A stretch of DNA of 64,000 nucleotides, taken from contig JAUSBR010000005.1 of assembly GCA_030651895.1 (NCBI GenBank), positions 1 to 64,000 of the forward strand, in the 5' to 3' direction. The notes under the pieces are model-generated. The model was given only the letters and a program-made list of their open reading frames with translations, was not told the DNA's origin and did no database searches. This document shows, piece by piece, positions 1 to 8,382 of the stretch. Position 1 is the first letter of the stretch, and every line of letters begins with the position of its first letter. The translations under genes and the position numbers were made by a program. Source of the DNA: Sideroxyarcus sp. (GTDB lineage Bacteria; Pseudomonadota; Gammaproteobacteria; Burkholderiales; Gallionellaceae).

Positions 1-30
1 AGAAAAAGCGACACACAGGGTGTCGCTTTT
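1..30 (-). terminator. Intrinsic terminator after the binding-protein gene
   Basis: An 11-bp inverted repeat (AAAAGCGACAC at 4-14 and its complement at 20-30, loop ACAGG) is followed on the minus strand by a T-rich tract (complement of bases 1-7). It lies 18 bases past the stop codon of the substrate-binding protein gene. The A/T flanks are symmetrical, so it could also stop transcription arriving from the other side. Confidence 0.8.
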
Positions 31-47
31 GCTCACTGCCAACTGTC

Positions 48-1223
48 TCACGGCTTGGCCGCGGGCGCACCGCCCATGGTCTGCACGACTTGCCATTTGC
101 CCTGGCGCGCCTGATACAGGGTGACCGCACCGCCCTTGATATCGCCCTTCTCGTCGAACGCGATCTTCGCGGTCACGCCGTCGAGTTCGACCTTGCCGAT
201 CTCGGGCAGGTATTTGGCCGGCTCGGCGGAACCGGCTTTCTGCATCGCGGCGATCATCACGTTGACGGCGTCGTAGCAATATGGCGCGTAGAGCTGGATG
301 GGCTGCTTGAAGCGAGCCTCATAACGTTGCGAGAAATCGCGTCCGCTCGGCATGACGTCCAGCGGCACACCGGGCAGGGAGGCATAAGTGCCTTCCACGG
401 CCGCACCGGCGAGGTCGATCAGCTTGGGTGTATAACCGCCATCGCCCATCATGAATTGCGTCTTCATACCGAGAGAGCGCAACTGCTTGACCATCGGCAC
501 ACCCTGCGGGTCCATGCCGCCGAAGAACAGCAACTCGGGCTGCTTGCCCTTGATCGAGGTCAGCACGGCGGTGAAGTCCACGGATCTGTCGGTGGTGTAT
601 TCGCGCGCGATGATCTTCGCGCCGTTCGCTTCAGCCGATTTGACAAATTCGTCCGCCAGCCCCTGGCCGTAGGCGGTGCGGTCGTCGATCACCGCGATGT
701 TCTTGAGCCCCAGCACTTTGACAGCAAATTCGCCCAGTGCCTTGCCCTGCTGTGCGTCGTTGGTCATCACGCGGAAGGCGGTGTTGTAGCCCTGTGCGGT
801 GAATTTGACTGCGGTGGCAGAAGGAGAGATTTGCGGGATGCCGTTCTTGAAGTAGATGGAGGAAGCGGGGATGCTGGTACCGGAATTGAGGTGGCCGATG
901 ACGCCGTTCACTTTGGCATCGACCAGTTTCTGCGCCACGATGGTCGCGGTCTTGGGGTCGGTCTGGTCGTCTTCGCTCAGCAACTCGAAACGTGCCTTCT
1001 TGCCGCCGATCATTACGCCCTTGGCGTTGGCATCGTCGATGGCCATGCGCGTGCCGTATTCGTTGTCTTTGCCGATATGCGCCTGCGGGCCGGTGAGCGG
1101 GCCGGCGGCGCCGATCTTGATCACCAGATCATCGGAGGCTGCGGTCGATGCGGTTTCGCTTTTGCCGCATCCGGCAACGGCAACGGCAAGTGCCGCCAGC
1201 AGTGCAATTCTGTTGATCAACAT
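48..1223 (-). CDS. ABC transporter substrate-binding lipoprotein, branched-chain amino acid (LivK) type
   Basis: 391-residue periplasmic binding protein of the Leu/Ile/Val-binding (type 1 periplasmic fold) family. It would deliver a small ligand to an ABC importer; the ligand cannot be told from sequence, and no permease or ATPase gene lies in the window. The N-terminus has a short hydrophobic segment ending in the lipobox VAGC (lipidated Cys about residue 18), so it should be anchored by a lipid. The mature part begins with KIGAAGPLTGPQA, typical of the family, and contains FFGGMDPQG and VIDDRTAYGQGL segments of the ligand-binding lobes. The reading frame is open 21 codons further upstream, but the ATG at 1223 is preferred because a good promoter lies at 1258-1286, over the upstream extension, and the signal peptide begins at this Met. 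Flanking terminator and promoter make it a single-gene transcript. Confidence 0.9.
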   Translation of the reverse strand: MLINRIALLAALAVAVAGCGKSETASTAASDDLVIKIGAAGPLTGPQAHIGKDNEYGTRMAIDDANAKGVMIGGKKARFELLSEDDQTDPKTATIVAQKLVDAKVNGVIGHLNSGTSIPASSIYFKNGIPQISPSATAVKFTAQGYNTAFRVMTNDAQQGKALGEFAVKVLGLKNIAVIDDRTAYGQGLADEFVKSAEANGAKIIAREYTTDRSVDFTAVLTSIKGKQPELLFFGGMDPQGVPMVKQLRSLGMKTQFMMGDGGYTPKLIDLAGAAVEGTYASLPGVPLDVMPSGRDFSQRYEARFKQPIQLYAPYCYDAVNVMIAAMQKAGSAEPAKYLPEIGKVELDGVTAKIAFDEKGDIKGGAVTLYQARQGKWQVVQTMGGAPAAKP

Positions 1224-1257
1224 AGTGAAATTCGGTCGGTAAATTAAGGATGTCCGG

Positions 1258-1286
1258 ATTATGCGTAGGCCCCTATCCCTTGTCAA
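1258..1286 (-). promoter_or_regulatory. Probable sigma-70 promoter of the binding-protein gene
   Basis: On the minus strand a consensus -35 box TTGACA (1286-1281) is separated by 17 bases from CATAAT (1263-1258). The predicted transcript would start near 1251, about 27 bases before the ATG at 1223. This also argues against the longer reading frame that begins at 1286. Confidence 0.7.
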
Positions 1287-1305
1287 TTAAGCCTTCCGGG
1301 GCAAC

Positions 1306-1331
1306 AAAAAAGCCGACTTGCGTCGGCTTTT
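1306..1331 (-). terminator. Intrinsic terminator after the soluble cytochrome c gene
   Basis: A 10-bp stem (AAAAGCCGAC at 1308-1317, complement at 1322-1331, loop TTGC) is followed on the minus strand by a run of T (complement of 1306-1311). It lies 23 bases after the cytochrome stop codon. Confidence 0.85.
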
Positions 1332-1354
1332 CTGGACTGCTTATGAACCTGAAA

Positions 1355-1672
1355 TTACAGGCTCATAACCCACTTAACCAGCTCCTTGATGTCGGCAGCA
1401 GGAACTTTAGGTGCATTTGGCGGCATGGGCATTGGGCCCCAAACACCGGAACCACCCTTGGCAACTTTGGCTTCCAGCTTGGCTGCTGCGCCCGCATCGC
1501 CCTTGTACTTCTTGGCAACATCGGCATAGGACGGGCCAACCAGCTTCTTGTCCATTGTGTGGCAAGCACTGCAGCCGTGCTTCTTGGCCAGCGGATGCAT
1601 TTCTGCAGCCATGGCGGAACCTGCAGCCATCAGGCCGACTGCAGCGATCATGCTAATAACGGTAGATTTCAT
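1355..1672 (-). CDS. Small periplasmic class I cytochrome c (c551/c552 type)
   Basis: 105-residue monohaem cytochrome c. A cleavable signal peptide (hydrophobic segment then AMA before AEMHP, about residues 1-23) sends it to the periplasm. The haem attachment motif is CSACH (Cys34, Cys37, His38), and the distal Met ligand lies in the MPMPPN segment near the C-terminus. Size and layout match small electron carriers that shuttle between a bc1-type complex or other donors and terminal oxidases. The ATG at 1672 is chosen because GGAGAG stands just upstream and the signal peptide starts there; ten further upstream codons are open. It has its own promoter (1736-1763) and terminator (1306-1331). The neighbouring cytochrome at 1827-2282 is clearly related. 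Specific redox partners cannot be deduced. Confidence 0.93.
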   Translation of the reverse strand: MKSTVISMIAAVGLMAAGSAMAAEMHPLAKKHGCSACHTMDKKLVGPSYADVAKKYKGDAGAAAKLEAKVAKGGSGVWGPMPMPPNAPKVPAADIKELVKWVMSL

Positions 1673-1735
1673 TTTCTCTCCAGAATTTATACGTTTAACC
1701 ACATTTGAAACGAACGGAGCCTTTACCCCGCCCGC

Positions 1736-1763
1736 ATTCTAAACAACCCTGCCATATTTGCAA
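1736..1763 (-). promoter_or_regulatory. Probable sigma-70 promoter of the soluble cytochrome c gene
   Basis: On the minus strand TTGCAA (1763-1758) and TAGAAT (1741-1736) are 16 bases apart. A transcript would start near 1729 and carry a leader of about 55 bases before the ATG at 1672. The gap between the two cytochrome genes (1673-1826) holds nothing else recognisable. Confidence 0.6.
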
Positions 1764-1826
1764 ACTTGCCGGCAGCTTGCCAATAACGCTGGCTCAAGTA
1801 CTTTCGTTGACAATGCCAGTTCGGGT

Positions 1827-2282
1827 CTATTTTAACGACAGGATATAGCGCACCAGCGTCTTTATGTCTGCTTCGCCGACCTTGGGCGAATTCGGCGGCA
1901 TGGGTGTGGCCCCCCAAGTCCCGCGTCCGCCTTTGGCTACTTTGGAGATCAACGTGGCTTCCGCACCCTTTTGGCCGCGATATTTCGCCGCGATTTCGTT
2001 CCATGAAGGCCCTACAAGCTTCTTCTCTATCATGTGACAGGCAAAGCAACCGTGTTTTTGCGCCAGCGCTCGCTCAACAGCACCGGCTGCGGCTGGCGCT
2101 TCGGGCTTCGTTTCCGGTTTCGCAGCGGCGACCTGTGCTGCCGCAGGTGCTTGCGCTGTAGCCGCCACGGCAGAAACGACGGGAGCAGGCACGGCCTGTT
2201 GCGCCGGTGCATCCGGCTGGCAACCGTATAGCAACGTCAACAATGGTGCCATCAACATTGCTTTGCAGTGCATTTTTGTCAT
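1827..2282 (-). CDS. Lipid-anchored monohaem cytochrome c
   Basis: 151-residue protein with three parts: a lipoprotein signal ending in LLYGC (lipidated Cys21), a linker of about 45 residues made almost only of Ala, Pro, Lys, Glu, Val and Gln, and a C-terminal cytochrome c domain of about 80 residues with CFACH (Cys79, Cys82, His83) and a distal Met in TPMPPN. The domain is closely similar to the soluble cytochrome next door (shared KHGC-ACH, KKLVGPS, SKVAKGG/AKVAKGG and MPPN-PKV segments), so the pair looks like a tandem duplication that acquired different anchors. The ATG at 2282 has AGGAAT five bases upstream; an open stretch of 24 codons upstream overlaps the ParA-like gene and is not needed. 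It starts 25 bases after the ParA-like gene and may be co-transcribed with it. Confidence 0.88.
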   Translation of the reverse strand: MTKMHCKAMLMAPLLTLLYGCQPDAPAQQAVPAPVVSAVAATAQAPAAAQVAAAKPETKPEAPAAAGAVERALAQKHGCFACHMIEKKLVGPSWNEIAAKYRGQKGAEATLISKVAKGGRGTWGATPMPPNSPKVGEADIKTLVRYILSLK

Positions 2283-2307
2283 CACGATTCCTTTCATTGG
2301 AAGGTTG

Positions 2308-2925
2308 TCATTCGATTCGTTCCAGCCAGTCAAGCAAATAGACCCATTGCTCAAGTTCGCGATGCGCCAGGGAGGGCGGCAAATCGAACAGTGTCTTGCC
2401 CTCGAAGGCCGCGTTGACGTAAATCTGCGCTTCGCGCAAATAGGCCAGAATTGGCAAGTCCAGCCCTTTCAGGAATTGCTCCAGCGTGAGGGCTGCGCGC
2501 GTGCGCGGGTCCATACGCATGCCGACCACACCGACGAATATATTGCCCTTGCGAACCATTTTCTCGTGATGCAACACCTCCAGAAAATCGCGGCTGGCCT
2601 GGATATCGAAGGCGGACGGGGCGATGGGCACAATCACCTTGTGCACCAGTTTCAGCGCATGTTCCAGGTTTTTGCCGTGCAACCCGGCGGGGGAATCGAT
2701 CACCAGCCAGTCCACAGGCGCATTTTTTTCGTTCCCGGCGTGCATCAACTCGATGCCGGGCAACTTCAGGGGGCGGTTCGCCAGCCATTGCGTCGCAGAC
2801 TTCTGCCGATCCATATCCAGTATCGCGACACGTCGGCCGTGTGAGGCCAGATAGCCCGCGATATTGGTGGACAGCGTCGTCTTTCCGCTGCCGCCTTTGG
2901 GATTCGCAATCAGTATGGCTTTCAC
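2308..2925 (-). CDS. Orphan ParA/MinD-type Walker ATPase
   Basis: 205-residue ATPase of the ParA/Soj family. A deviant Walker A motif, NPKGGSGKTT (residues 8-17), is followed by LDMDRQKSA (Walker A' region) and the DSPAG segment (Walker B region). Such proteins form ATP-dependent dimers that pattern a cargo on the nucleoid or membrane. The protein is shorter than chromosomal ParA (about 260 residues), has no N-terminal DNA-binding extension, and no parB, minC or minE is nearby, so the cargo is unknown. The start is GTG at 2925, with a G-rich Shine-Dalgarno-like stretch before it; the next residues MKAILIANPKGG are the normal N-terminus for this family. It sits 29 bases after ilvD and 25 bases before the lipoprotein cytochrome gene, all on the minus strand, suggesting a shared transcript. 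Confidence 0.88.
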   Translation of the reverse strand: MKAILIANPKGGSGKTTLSTNIAGYLASHGRRVAILDMDRQKSATQWLANRPLKLPGIELMHAGNEKNAPVDWLVIDSPAGLHGKNLEHALKLVHKVIVPIAPSAFDIQASRDFLEVLHHEKMVRKGNIFVGVVGMRMDPRTRAALTLEQFLKGLDLPILAYLREAQIYVNAAFEGKTLFDLPPSLAHRELEQWVYLLDWLERIE

Positions 2926-2954
2926 GCAACCGCCCCCACTATTTATACAGCCGG

Positions 2955-4805
2955 CTATTTCTCCACTTGTGAAACGTCTCTGACTGCGCCCTTGTCTGCC
3001 GAGGTCACCATTGCAGCATAGGCTCTGAGAGCGGCCGACACTTTGCGCGGACGTTCTGCGGCGGGCTTCCAGGCTTGCTTGCCTTTGGCTTCCATCGCCG
3101 CGCGGCGTTTGGCCAGTTCGGCATCGGAGATCGCCAGATTGATGGTGCGGTTCGGGATGTCGATCTCGATGCGGTCGCCTTCCTGCACCAGGCCGATGGC
3201 ACCGCCGCTGGCCGCTTCCGGCGAGGCGTGGCCGATACTCAGGCCCGAGGTGCCGCCGGAGAAGCGTCCGTCGGTGAGCAACGCACAGGCTTTGCCCAAG
3301 CCTTTCGATTTCAGGTACGAGGTCGGGTACAACATCTCCTGCATGCCGGGTCCGCCCTTGGGACCTTCGTAACGGATGATGACCACGTCGCCCGCGACGA
3401 TCTGGTCGGCGAGGATGCCCGCAGTCGCCGCATCCTGGCTTTCGAACACGCGCGCGCGGCCGCTGAACTTCAGGATGCTCTCATCCACACCGGCCGTCTT
3501 GACGATACAGCCATCGAGCGCGATGTTACCGTGCAGCACCGCCAGGCCGCCGTCCTGAGAGTAGGCGTGCGCCTTGTCGCGAATGCAGCCCTTGGCGCGA
3601 TCCGCATCCACTTCCGGATAGAGCATGGATTGCGAGAACGCGACGGTGGTGACGATACCGCCGGGCGCTGCACGGAAGAACTTTTGCACCGCTTCATCTT
3701 TGCTTTGCACGATATCCCACTGCTTGAGTCCGTCGCGCAGGGTCTTGCTGTGCACCGAGCCGACTTCACCGTGCAGCAGCCCGGCGCGGTCCAGCTCGCC
3801 GAGGATGGCCGCGATACCACCGGCGCGATGCACATCCTCCATGTGATATTCGGACGAAGGTGCGACCTTGCACAAGGTCGGTACATGGCGCGACAGACGG
3901 TCCATGTCCTTCATGGTGAAATCCACTTCCGCTTCGCGCGCGATGGCAAGCAGATGCAGCACGGTGTTGGTCGAACCACCCATGGCGATGTCCAGCGTCA
4001 TCGCGTTCTCGAACGCATCGAAGGTAGCGATGCTGCGCGGCAGGATGCTCGCATCATCTTGCTCGTAGTAACGTTTCGCCAGTTCGACGATCAGGCGTCC
4101 GGCGCGCAGGAACAATTGCTTGCGCTCGGCGTGCGTCGCCACCAGCGAACCGTTGCCGTGCAGCGACAAGCCCAGCGCCTCAGTCAGGCAGTTCATGGAA
4201 TTGGCGGTGAACATACCCGAGCAGGAACCGCAGGTCGGACAAGCGGAACGCTCGATGGCGTCCACTTCGGCATCGCTCACGCGGCTGTCCGCCGCGGCCA
4301 CCATCGCGTCCACCAGATCCAGACCTTTTACCTTGCCCTGCCAGTTGACCTTGCCAGCCTCCATCGGCCCGCCGGAAACGAACACCACCGGGATGTTGAG
4401 GCGCATCGCGGCCATCAGCATGCCGGGCGTGATCTTGTCGCAGTTGGAGATGCACACCAGCGCGTCGGCGCAGTGCGCGTTGACCATGTATTCCACCGAG
4501 TCGGCGATCAGGTCGCGGCTGGGCAGCGAATACAGCATGCCGTCGTGCCCCATGGCGATGCCGTCGTCGATGGCGATGGTGTTGAATTCCTTGGCGATGC
4601 CGCCCGCCTTCTCGATCTCCCGCGCCACCAGTTGCCCCATGTCCTTGAGGTGGACATGGCCGGGCACGAACTGGGTGAAGGAGTTGGCGATGGCGATGAT
4701 GGGCTTGCCGAAGTCGCCTTCGGTCATGCCGGTGGCGCGCCACAGCGAGCGGGCACCGGCCATGTTGCGGCCGTGGGTGGAGGTGCGGGAACGGTAAGCT
4801 GGCAT
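2955..4805 (-). CDS. ilvD: Dihydroxy-acid dehydratase
   Basis: 616-residue IlvD/Edd-family dehydratase. It converts 2,3-dihydroxy-isovalerate and 2,3-dihydroxy-3-methylvalerate into the 2-keto acids leading to valine, leucine and isoleucine, in the cytoplasm, using an Fe-S cluster. Conserved cysteine segments are [12 protein letters not shown] and [18 protein letters not shown], and the glycine-rich [10 protein letters not shown] segment is present. Length and N-terminus ([19 protein letters not shown]) match the long form of the family. ilvA, the enzyme that feeds isoleucine synthesis, lies far away at 49.3 kb. A divergent promoter region separates it from lgt. Confidence 0.97.
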   Translation of the reverse strand: MPAYRSRTSTHGRNMAGARSLWRATGMTEGDFGKPIIAIANSFTQFVPGHVHLKDMGQLVAREIEKAGGIAKEFNTIAIDDGIAMGHDGMLYSLPSRDLIADSVEYMVNAHCADALVCISNCDKITPGMLMAAMRLNIPVVFVSGGPMEAGKVNWQGKVKGLDLVDAMVAAADSRVSDAEVDAIERSACPTCGSCSGMFTANSMNCLTEALGLSLHGNGSLVATHAERKQLFLRAGRLIVELAKRYYEQDDASILPRSIATFDAFENAMTLDIAMGGSTNTVLHLLAIAREAEVDFTMKDMDRLSRHVPTLCKVAPSSEYHMEDVHRAGGIAAILGELDRAGLLHGEVGSVHSKTLRDGLKQWDIVQSKDEAVQKFFRAAPGGIVTTVAFSQSMLYPEVDADRAKGCIRDKAHAYSQDGGLAVLHGNIALDGCIVKTAGVDESILKFSGRARVFESQDAATAGILADQIVAGDVVIIRYEGPKGGPGMQEMLYPTSYLKSKGLGKACALLTDGRFSGGTSGLSIGHASPEAASGGAIGLVQEGDRIEIDIPNRTINLAISDAELAKRRAAMEAKGKQAWKPAAERPRKVSAALRAYAAMVTSADKGAVRDVSQVEK

Positions 4806-4820
4806 GATGTCTCTCTAAAT

Positions 4821-4850
4821 ATAATGTTGCACGTATAATCTGCCGGTCAA
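4821..4850 (-). promoter_or_regulatory. Possible ilvD promoter in the ilvD-lgt divergent gap
   Basis: On the minus strand TTGACC (4850-4845) and CATTAT (4826-4821) are 18 bases apart. The predicted leader to the ilvD ATG would be only about 10 bases, so either the leader is very short or a different hexamer is used. The same 63-bp gap carries two TATAAT hexamers on the plus strand (4820-4825 and 4834-4839) that could serve lgt, but neither has a convincing -35 box. Confidence 0.4.
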
Positions 4851-4868
4851 TTCTAACCGATTCGTCCT

Positions 4869-5654
4869 ATGCTGACCCATCCCCAATTCGACCCTGTCGC
4901 CATCCATCTTGGCTCTTTCGGCATCCACTGGTACGGGCTGATGTATCTGCTCGGCTTTGTGACTTTTATTTGGCTGGGGCGAATGCGTTTGCGCACGCTG
5001 AATCGGCCTGGCTGGGACGAAAAATTCCTCGACGACCTGTTGTTCTACGGGGTGCTCGGCGTGGTGCTCGGCGGCCGGCTGGGCGAGGTGCTGTTCTATA
5101 ACCCCGGCTATTATTTTTCGCATCCGCTGAAAATCTTCGCGGTATGGGAAGGCGGCATGTCGTTCCACGGCGGATTCCTCGGCGTATTGGCGGCGATGGC
5201 CCTGTTCGCACGCGGCCGCAAAATCCGCTGGTTGGCACTGATGGATTTCATTGCGCCGCTGGTTCCGCCGGGTCTGGCTTTTGGCCGACTCGGCAATTTC
5301 ATCAACGGCGAGTTGTGGGGACGGCCGACTGATGTGCCCTGGGGCATGATATTTCCGCATGTGGATAGCACGCCCCGCCATCCGTCGCAGCTTTACGAAT
5401 TCGCGCTGGAAGGCGTCGCTTTGTTTGCTTTGCTGTGGCTGTATTCGCGCAAACCCCGCCCGGTGGGCGCCGTGTCCGGGCTGTTTCTCATCGGCTACGG
5501 CAGTTTTCGCTTTATCGGCGAATTCACACGCAACCCAGACTCGGGCATCTTCGGGGTGATGACCTTCGGCATCAGCATGGGGCAGTGGTTGAGCCTGCCG
5601 ATGGTGATTGCGGGTGTGTTGCTGATGTTTCTGAGCATGCGGCGCGCGGCTTGA
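4869..5654 (+). CDS. lgt: Phosphatidylglycerol--prolipoprotein diacylglyceryl transferase
   Basis: 261-residue polytopic inner-membrane enzyme that transfers diacylglycerol from phosphatidylglycerol to the lipobox cysteine of prolipoproteins, the first step of lipoprotein maturation. The start [26 protein letters not shown], the [12 protein letters not shown] segment, the family signature around [21 protein letters not shown] and the C-terminal GEFTRNPD segment are all present, with about seven hydrophobic segments. Its substrates in this window include the binding lipoprotein at 48-1223 and the anchored cytochrome at 1827-2282. It is divergent from ilvD and followed after 56 bases by the CorC-like gene. 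Confidence 0.97.
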   Translation: MLTHPQFDPVAIHLGSFGIHWYGLMYLLGFVTFIWLGRMRLRTLNRPGWDEKFLDDLLFYGVLGVVLGGRLGEVLFYNPGYYFSHPLKIFAVWEGGMSFHGGFLGVLAAMALFARGRKIRWLALMDFIAPLVPPGLAFGRLGNFINGELWGRPTDVPWGMIFPHVDSTPRHPSQLYEFALEGVALFALLWLYSRKPRPVGAVSGLFLIGYGSFRFIGEFTRNPDSGIFGVMTFGISMGQWLSLPMVIAGVLLMFLSMRRAA

Positions 5655-5710
5655 CACCCGACCGCCCGCTCGCACACTATTCCTTTGTCTTTTACCCCTG
5701 AATCATCATT

Positions 5711-7000
5711 TTGGACGATATTTCCCTAGGCTGGCTGTTCGGTATTCTGCTGTTACTACTGGTTTGCAGCGCTTTTTTTTCCGGTTCTGAAACCAGCATG
5801 ATGGCGATCAACCGTTACCGGCTGAACAGCCTGATTCGCAAGGGCAATCGCAGCGCCAAGCTGGTCAACAGGCTGTTGAGCCAGGTAGACAAGCTGCTCG
5901 GCTCGATTCTGTTCGGCAACACGCTGGTCAATGTTGCGGCAGCCGCACTCGCAAACATCATTATTCTTCGACTGTACGGGCAAAACGACTGGGCGATATT
6001 GCTGGGCACGCTGGCGCTCACCTTTGTGATTCTGGTATTCAGCGAGATCATGCCCAAGATATTGGCTGCCAGTCACCCGGAACGGGTCGCGTTGCCCGCC
6101 AGTTACGCGCTCACGCTGCTGATCACGCTGTTTCATCCGGTCGTGTCGGTGGCAACCGCCCTGGTTAACGGCATGTTATCGCTGATGCGCATCAGAATAG
6201 AAACAGACCAGAGCAAGTTGAAAATGACGATGGAGGAATTGCGCGGACTGGTGCTGGATGCGGAACATTTCCTGCCTCGCAAACACCAGAAGATGCTGCT
6301 GAATCTTGTCGATCTGGAGCGCATCACGGTTAACGATGTGATGATCCCCCGCAATCAGATCGAGGCATTGAACATCGACACCGACCCGGCCGAATTGCGC
6401 CAGCAACTCATCACCTGCCACCACACCCTGCTGCCGGTATATGCCGGCGCCGCAAGCAACGTGATCGGTATCCTGCACATCAAGCGCGTGCTGCCCCTGC
6501 TTCAGGAAGAGGAGCTGGACATTTCGCAGTTACGCGAGATACTCAACGACGCCTATTTCATCCCTTCCGACACGCCGCTGCTTAAACAATTGCAGCAATT
6601 CCAGGAGCGCCATACGCGCATGGGTCTGGTGGTGGATGAATACGGCGAGTTGCTGGGTCTGGTGACGCTGGAGAACATTCTGGAGGAGATCGTCGGCGAT
6701 TTCACCACGCAATCTCCCTCGCAGACCGGCAAATTTCTGCGCCAGGACGATGGCAGCATGCTGCTGGAAGGCAGCAGCAGCCTGCGCGAATTGAATCGCA
6801 AACTGGGGCTGCATTTCCCGCTAGGCGAAGCAAAAACGCTCAACGGATTGATCCTCGAACACCTGCAGGATATCCCGGAAGCGGGAACCAGCCTGAAAAT
6901 CGGCAACTATCCCATTGAAATCATCCAGACCCAGGACCGCGCCGTCAAAGTCGCAAGACTGTTCCCGGCGCAACCGCACCATCCTTTACAAAGAAGGTAA
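5711..7000 (+). CDS. CNNM/CorC-type membrane protein with CBS pair (HlyC/CorC family)
   Basis: 429-residue protein. Residues 1 to about 190 form a DUF21 (CNNM) membrane domain beginning LGWLFGILLLLLVCSAFFSGSETSMMAINRYRLNSL; residues about 195-340 hold a pair of CBS domains (DVMIPRNQIEAL, HTRMGLVVDEYGELLGLVT, ENILEEIVGDF); the last 80 residues form a CorC/HlyC C-terminal domain. Members are linked to magnesium or cobalt efflux and resistance; the exact ion is not known here. The start is TTG at 5711: the DUF21 domain needs the residues directly after it and no ATG or GTG is available. The Shine-Dalgarno sequence is weak. In related genomes pilB often follows; here the next gene is pilC. Confidence 0.88.
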   Translation: MDDISLGWLFGILLLLLVCSAFFSGSETSMMAINRYRLNSLIRKGNRSAKLVNRLLSQVDKLLGSILFGNTLVNVAAAALANIIILRLYGQNDWAILLGTLALTFVILVFSEIMPKILAASHPERVALPASYALTLLITLFHPVVSVATALVNGMLSLMRIRIETDQSKLKMTMEELRGLVLDAEHFLPRKHQKMLLNLVDLERITVNDVMIPRNQIEALNIDTDPAELRQQLITCHHTLLPVYAGAASNVIGILHIKRVLPLLQEEELDISQLREILNDAYFIPSDTPLLKQLQQFQERHTRMGLVVDEYGELLGLVTLENILEEIVGDFTTQSPSQTGKFLRQDDGSMLLEGSSSLRELNRKLGLHFPLGEAKTLNGLILEHLQDIPEAGTSLKIGNYPIEIIQTQDRAVKVARLFPAQPHHPLQRR

Positions 7001-7024
7001 AGCCATGCATCATGCAAAAGTCTT

Positions 7025-7053
7025 TTGAAATCTGGCGCATCGGCATGAATATT
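7025..7053 (+). promoter_or_regulatory. Weak candidate promoter for pilC
   Basis: TTGAAA (7025-7030) is followed after 17 bases by AATATT (7048-7053); TATTAA overlaps at 7050-7055 with a 19-base spacer. The match is modest. The 102-bp gap between the CorC-like gene and pilC holds no sigma-54 (-24/-12) pattern that I can find. Confidence 0.3.
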
Positions 7054-7102
7054 AACGATTGTCGTGTAGTCACAATGACAAAAATTGAATCGGGGTCACA
7101 CC

Positions 7103-8317
7103 ATGGCGACAGCAAAATCTGACAAGACCAAAGAACGTCAATACAGCTGGGAAGGTAAAGACAAGGGCGGCAAGTTTGTCAAAGGCGAAATGCGCGCCGC
7201 TGGTGAAGCCACTGTTTCCGCTCAGTTGCGACGCCAAGGTATTACAGTTTCCAAAATCAAGAAAAGCGCATCGGGCGGCGGTACAGTCAGCGAAAAAGAC
7301 ATCACGCTGTTCACGCGCCAGCTTGCCACCATGCTGAAATCCGGCGTGCCGCTGCTGCAGGCTTTCGACATTGTCGGAAAGGGGCACGACAATCCAGCCG
7401 TTGCGCGCTTGCTGTTCGACATCAAAACCGATGTGGAGACCGGTAGTAGCTTGGAACAGTCGTTCCGCAAATTTCCATTGTATTTCGACGACCTGTACTG
7501 CAACCTGCTAGGCGCGGGCGAGGCGGCAGGTATTCTGGACACTTTGCTGGATCGCTTGGCCACGTATAAGGAAAAGATTCTTGCGATCAAGAGCAAGATT
7601 AAGTCGGCATTGTTCTATCCGGTCGCCATCATTGTCGTTGCTTTCGTCATTACGGCTGTGATCATGATCTTTGTGATTCCGGCTTTCAAACAATTGTTTG
7701 AAAACTTCGGCGCTGATTTGCCCTATCCGACAATGGTGATGATGGCGATATCCGATTTCTTTGTGGCTTATTGGTGGGCGATTTTCGGCGGCATCGGTGG
7801 CACCCTGTATGGATTCTTCTACGCCTGGAAGCGCAACAAGACCATGCAACGTCGCATGGACCAATTGATGCTAAAAATGCCGGTATTCGGTCCGTTGGTA
7901 CGCAAAGCGACCATCGCGCGCTGGTCGCGCACTTTGTCTACCATGTTTGCTGCGGGCGTACCCTTGGTCGAAGCTTTCGATTCCGTCGCGGGCGCAGCAG
8001 GCAACGCGGTGTATTTCGATGCCACCAAAGATATTCAGCGCGAAGTAACCACCGGCTCCAGCCTTACTGTCGCGATGCAAAACACCGAGGTTTTTCCCAG
8101 TATGGTGCTGCAAATGGTTGCTATTGGCGAAGAATCCGGCGCATTGGACAGCATGCTGAGCAAAGTTGCCGACTTTTTCGAAGCAGAGGTTGATGATGCA
8201 GTTGCCGCGATTTCCAGCCTGATGGAACCTGTCATCATGGTGATTTTGGGCACTTTGATCGGCAGTATGGTCGTCGCCATGTATCTTCCAATCTTCAAGA
8301 TGGGTTCCGTGGTTTAG
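7103..8317 (+). CDS. pilC: Type IV pilus inner-membrane platform protein
   Basis: 404-residue GspF/PilC-family protein that couples the assembly and retraction ATPases to the pilin in the inner membrane. It has two cytoplasmic GspF repeats (about residues 65-190 with FTRQLATMLKSGVPLLQAFDI, and 270-395 with WSRTLSTMFAAGVPLVEAFD) and three hydrophobic segments (around LFYPVAIIVVAFVITAVIMIF, the WWAIFGGIGGTLYGF segment and the C-terminal VIMVILGTLIGSMVVAMYLPIF). The ATG at 7103 is chosen, with CGGGG 7 bases upstream; a TTG 18 bases earlier is less likely. It is followed by a terminator and then pilD. No pilB, pilM-Q or pilin genes are in the window, so the rest of the pilus apparatus must lie elsewhere. 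Confidence 0.95.
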   Translation: MATAKSDKTKERQYSWEGKDKGGKFVKGEMRAAGEATVSAQLRRQGITVSKIKKSASGGGTVSEKDITLFTRQLATMLKSGVPLLQAFDIVGKGHDNPAVARLLFDIKTDVETGSSLEQSFRKFPLYFDDLYCNLLGAGEAAGILDTLLDRLATYKEKILAIKSKIKSALFYPVAIIVVAFVITAVIMIFVIPAFKQLFENFGADLPYPTMVMMAISDFFVAYWWAIFGGIGGTLYGFFYAWKRNKTMQRRMDQLMLKMPVFGPLVRKATIARWSRTLSTMFAAGVPLVEAFDSVAGAAGNAVYFDATKDIQREVTTGSSLTVAMQNTEVFPSMVLQMVAIGEESGALDSMLSKVADFFEAEVDDAVAAISSLMEPVIMVILGTLIGSMVVAMYLPIFKMGSVV

Positions 8318-8338
8318 TCGCCACCCTCCCCTCAATCC

Positions 8339-8364
8339 GGCGCGGCCATGTCCGCGCCTTTTTT
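8339..8364 (+). terminator. Intrinsic terminator between pilC and pilD
   Basis: A 7-bp GC stem (GGCGCGG at 8339-8345, CCGCGCC at 8352-8358, loop CCATGT) is followed by six T. It lies 21 bases after the pilC stop and 19 bases before the pilD start, so pilD expression would need read-through or a promoter overlapping the hairpin. Confidence 0.85.
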
Positions 8365-8382
8365 GTAATTACAGGTGATCGA

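Noticed and set aside
3075..4838. A 587-codon open frame on the plus strand opposite ilvD
   Set aside because: It mirrors the ilvD codons in a GC-rich gene; its residues show repeated His/Arg/Gly bias and no domain. The same applies to the 660-codon frame opposite murC/murG at 26529-28511.
7025..7060. Sigma-54 promoter for pilC
   Set aside because: TGGCGC is present but no GC at the -12 position with proper spacing.
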